Shown piece after piece: positions 6,091 through 7,738 of a stretch of 7,738 nucleotides of DNA. Both the position numbers and the translations under genes were made by a program. The DNA is from DATBFX01 sp036558305 (GTDB lineage Bacteria; Chloroflexota; Chloroflexia; Thermomicrobiales; UBA6265): the NCBI GenBank assembly GCA_036558305.1, contig DATBFX010000200.1, positions 1-7,738 of the forward strand, in the 5' to 3' direction. The notes beneath the pieces are model-generated. The model was given only the letters and a program-made list of their open reading frames with translations, was not told where the DNA came from and made no database searches. Position 1 is the first letter of the stretch. Each line of letters starts with the position of its first letter.

Positions 6091-7329
6091 CTATCGCGAG
6101 ATCGTCTGCTCGATCTCGTCGGCGTATGCGAGTTCGTCGACCCAGGGTTTGCCTTCGGCAAATCGGGTCGAGCGAAACGGCATCAGATCGACGAGTTTCG
6201 CCGCTCCTTCGATGATCCACTCGGCAAGACAGATCCCGATCGCCGGCGACGTCTTGAACGACGTCCCGCTGTCGCCCGTCATGACGTACAGCCCCTCCAC
6301 CTGCGGCAGGTGGTCGATGATCGGGTGGTCGTCCGGGCTCTGCATGAACACCCCCGACCAGGCACCCCGCATCGTCGCCTGGGCGAAGACCGGGAACCGC
6401 GCCGCCAGCGCCTCCCGCGCCTGCGCGATGTACTCCTGTTCGACCGTCTCGGGCGTCGATTCGGGATCGACGGCGCCGCGTTCTCCTCGCTCGACACCGA
6501 TCAACGTGCCGGCAATCCCTTCCGGCCGGAACCACGAGTGCTGCGTCGAATCGATCACCACCCGGTGCCGCCGCCGCTGATCCATCTCCCGTGGCCACCG
6601 GAACACGACCACCCGCGCCCGACGTGGCTTGAGACCGAGATCGACGCCAAGCGGCACCAGGAGCCGGTCCGCATACGCACCGGCGGCGAGCACTACCGTC
6701 CTCGTCGCGATCCTTCCCCGTGCTGTCTCCACGCCGACGACGCGCCCGCCCTCGGTCAGGATCGCCGTCGCCTCGGTCTGCGTCAGGATGCGTGCCCCGC
6801 CCGCGGCGGCCGCGGTCACGAACCCGTAGAGCGTCGCGTTCGGATCGGCGAATCCGGTCGTCGGTTCAAATCCCGCCACGGTCAAATCGTCCGTCCGCAT
6901 CAACGGTTCGATCTCCCGCACGTCGTCCGCGGTCACGACGCTGGTGTCACCGCCGATCGCCTGTTGCGCCGCGACGTTCGCCCGCAGCTTCGCCTCGTCC
7001 CGCGGCGCGACGACGCGCACGAAGCCGGTCGCCTCGAAGCCCGGGTCGCCGTGCCCCACCGCGTCGCCCCAGTTGCGAAAGACCTTCAGGCTCTCCAGCG
7101 TCAGCCGCGTTTCCGGCACGTTCGAGTAGTGAGCGCGGACGAGTGCTCCCGACTTGCCCGTTGCTCCCGCGCCGAGCTGCCGCCGCTCCAGCAGCACGAC
7201 ATTGCGCATCCCACGCTTCGTCAACTGGAAGGCCGTCGATGCCCCGTTGACCCCGCCGCCGATCACGACGACATCGGCCGTCCGTGGCAATTCGTCCCCG
7301 ACGTGTCGCCCGTTCGCTTGCACCGCCAC
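6091..7329 (-). CDS. FAD-dependent DAO-family oxidoreductase, sarcosine oxidase beta-like
   Basis: A 412-residue flavoprotein of the D-amino acid oxidase family, expected to oxidise a secondary amine or amino acid (sarcosine, dimethylglycine, proline or a related compound). The dinucleotide fold starts with VVVIGGGVNGAS (20-31); Glu48 ends the second strand and should bind the FAD ribose, followed by GAGATGKSGALVR (53-65). Other family features are the PTTGFADPNAT stretch (156-166), DDHPIIDHLP (333-342) and the C-terminal flavin-binding GDSGTSFKTSP (352-362). No signal peptide or extra domain is present. The start is uncertain: TTG at 7341 opens the frame, but GGAGG at 7335-7339 sits five bases before GTG 7329, which I prefer. 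It is first in a unit with the MBL-fold hydrolase. Whether it uses oxygen or another acceptor is unknown. Confidence 0.88.
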   Translation of the reverse strand: MAVQANGRHVGDELPRTADVVVIGGGVNGASTAFQLTKRGMRNVVLLERRQLGAGATGKSGALVRAHYSNVPETRLTLESLKVFRNWGDAVGHGDPGFEATGFVRVVAPRDEAKLRANVAAQQAIGGDTSVVTADDVREIEPLMRTDDLTVAGFEPTTGFADPNATLYGFVTAAAAGGARILTQTEATAILTEGGRVVGVETARGRIATRTVVLAAGAYADRLLVPLGVDLGLKPRRARVVVFRWPREMDQRRRHRVVIDSTQHSWFRPEGIAGTLIGVERGERGAVDPESTPETVEQEYIAQAREALAARFPVFAQATMRGAWSGVFMQSPDDHPIIDHLPQVEGLYVMTGDSGTSFKTSPAIGICLAEWIIEGAAKLVDLMPFRSTRFAEGKPWVDELAYADEIEQTISR

Positions 7330-7434
7330 GGCAACCTCCAACAGTCATTGCTCACCCGTCCAGACTCGACGGCGGGCATCGTATCATGAGGTCGGGACGG
7401 GACCGTTCCCGCAATGAGACGAGGCGACGCACCC
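7330..7434. promoter_or_regulatory. Divergent promoter region between the FAD gene and the right-end gene
   Basis: Short gap between divergent starts. On the minus strand 7386-7378 reads TGATACGAT, an extended -10 match (TGnTATAAT form) for the FAD-hydrolase unit, with about 50 bases of leader. On the plus strand TATCAT at 7382-7387 could be a -10 for the right-end gene; the two boxes overlap. No good -35 is seen for either. An imperfect inverted repeat (GGGACGG near 7394 with CGTTCCC near 7404) lies beside them. Confidence 0.35.
7335..7339 (-). promoter_or_regulatory. Ribosome binding site deciding the FAD gene start
   Basis: GGAGG on the minus strand lies five bases before GTG 7329 and overlaps the alternative TTG at 7341, which therefore cannot use it. 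This supports the GTG as the translation start. Confidence 0.6.
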
Positions 7435-7738
7435 ATGGATCGCGAACAAGCAGGTACGTTCAACCGGCCCGATCTCGTCGAAGAACTCGTCGAGTTCTTG
7501 ACGCCTCCCCTCTTCGATGTCCTGGACCGGATCGACGCCGACGAGTTCACCACCGTTCAGTTTATCGACGTCCTCCAAACCGACCCCGGCGCCAAAGCCG
7601 CCTACGACGAGGCGCTCCGCCGCTGGGGCGAAGACGAGACCTACAGCAAGATGGTCGTCCACGGTCAGGTCATCCCCGCCATCCTCCGCCGCTCCGACCG
7701 CGTCGAGTGGGCCGGTTTCGCCCACGGCGAGCCCGATC
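7435..7738 (+). CDS. Unrecognised acidic protein, N-terminal part (cut by right edge)
   Basis: An open frame of 101 codons runs from ATG 7435 off the right edge without a stop. I do not recognise the family. The visible part is soluble and acidic, with an amphipathic N-terminal half (LVEELVEFLTPPLFDVLDRI, about 14-33), then a second helical part (PGAKAAYDEALRRW, 51-64) and a less charged stretch with MVVHGQVIPAILRRS (73-87) and EWAGFAHGEPD at the edge. Third codon positions are nearly all G or C on this strand and favour C, which supports coding here over the overlapping minus-strand frame (7384-7725). An in-frame ATG at 7414 is a possible alternative start; GAGG at 7421-7424 lies ten bases before 7435. 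No membrane segment or signal peptide is seen. It is transcribed away from the FAD gene. Confidence 0.65.
   Translation, partial: MDREQAGTFNRPDLVEELVEFLTPPLFDVLDRIDADEFTTVQFIDVLQTDPGAKAAYDEALRRWGEDETYSKMVVHGQVIPAILRRSDRVEWAGFAHGEPD

Noticed and set aside
5374..7389. 671-codon plus-strand open frame opposite the hydrolase and FAD genes
   Set aside because: Its protein is arginine- and proline-rich without any domain, and both genes on the other strand have complete, ordered family motifs. It is a GC-rich antisense shadow.
7384..7725. 113-codon minus-strand open frame opposite the right-end gene
   Set aside because: Third-position GC and the lack of stops favour the plus-strand frame, and the minus frame would overlap the divergent promoter region and has no recognisable domain.

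Overview
The window is a stretch of GC-rich bacterial chromosome. Its genes strongly prefer G or C at the third codon position, which leaves long open frames on the opposite strands that are not genes. I read seven genes, two of them cut by the window edges. No phage, insertion sequence, CRISPR or RNA gene is visible. Taxonomy is only a guess: the high GC, the GTG starts, the mix of families and the REP-like hairpin near 5259-5281 would fit a Chloroflexota/Thermomicrobia-type genome, but no marker in the window proves this. For that reason I say 'extracytoplasmic' rather than 'periplasmic' for exported domains.

Left region (1-1800, minus strand): a Gfo/Idh/MocA-family NAD(P)-dependent oxidoreductase is followed, with a one-base TGATG overlap, by a TIM-barrel sugar phosphate isomerase/epimerase that runs off the left edge. 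This pairing is typical of sugar, sugar-acid or inositol catabolism. A clear intrinsic terminator at 1878-1910 separates this pair from the gene upstream.

Middle region (1940-5192): the most unusual gene is a 673-residue membrane protein (minus strand). It joins a MauE/DoxX-type membrane redox domain, carrying a CxC motif, to three consecutive thioredoxin-like domains (one CGPC, two CGFC). The last two domains are a recent internal duplication. It looks like a single-polypeptide thiol electron relay across or on the membrane. It is divergent from rsgA, a complete circularly permuted ribosome-assembly GTPase on the plus strand. The 235-base gap between them holds an extended -10 promoter and a 16-base near-palindrome that may be an operator.

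Right region (5193-7738): rsgA converges on a two-gene minus-strand unit, a FAD-dependent DAO-family amine oxidoreductase followed 18 bases later by a metallo-beta-lactamase-fold hydrolase with an HxDxDH metal motif. The convergent gap carries a perfect hairpin next to a GGGGTCAG motif, resembling dispersed REP-type elements. At the right end, divergent from the FAD gene, an unrecognised acidic protein begins and is cut by the window edge.
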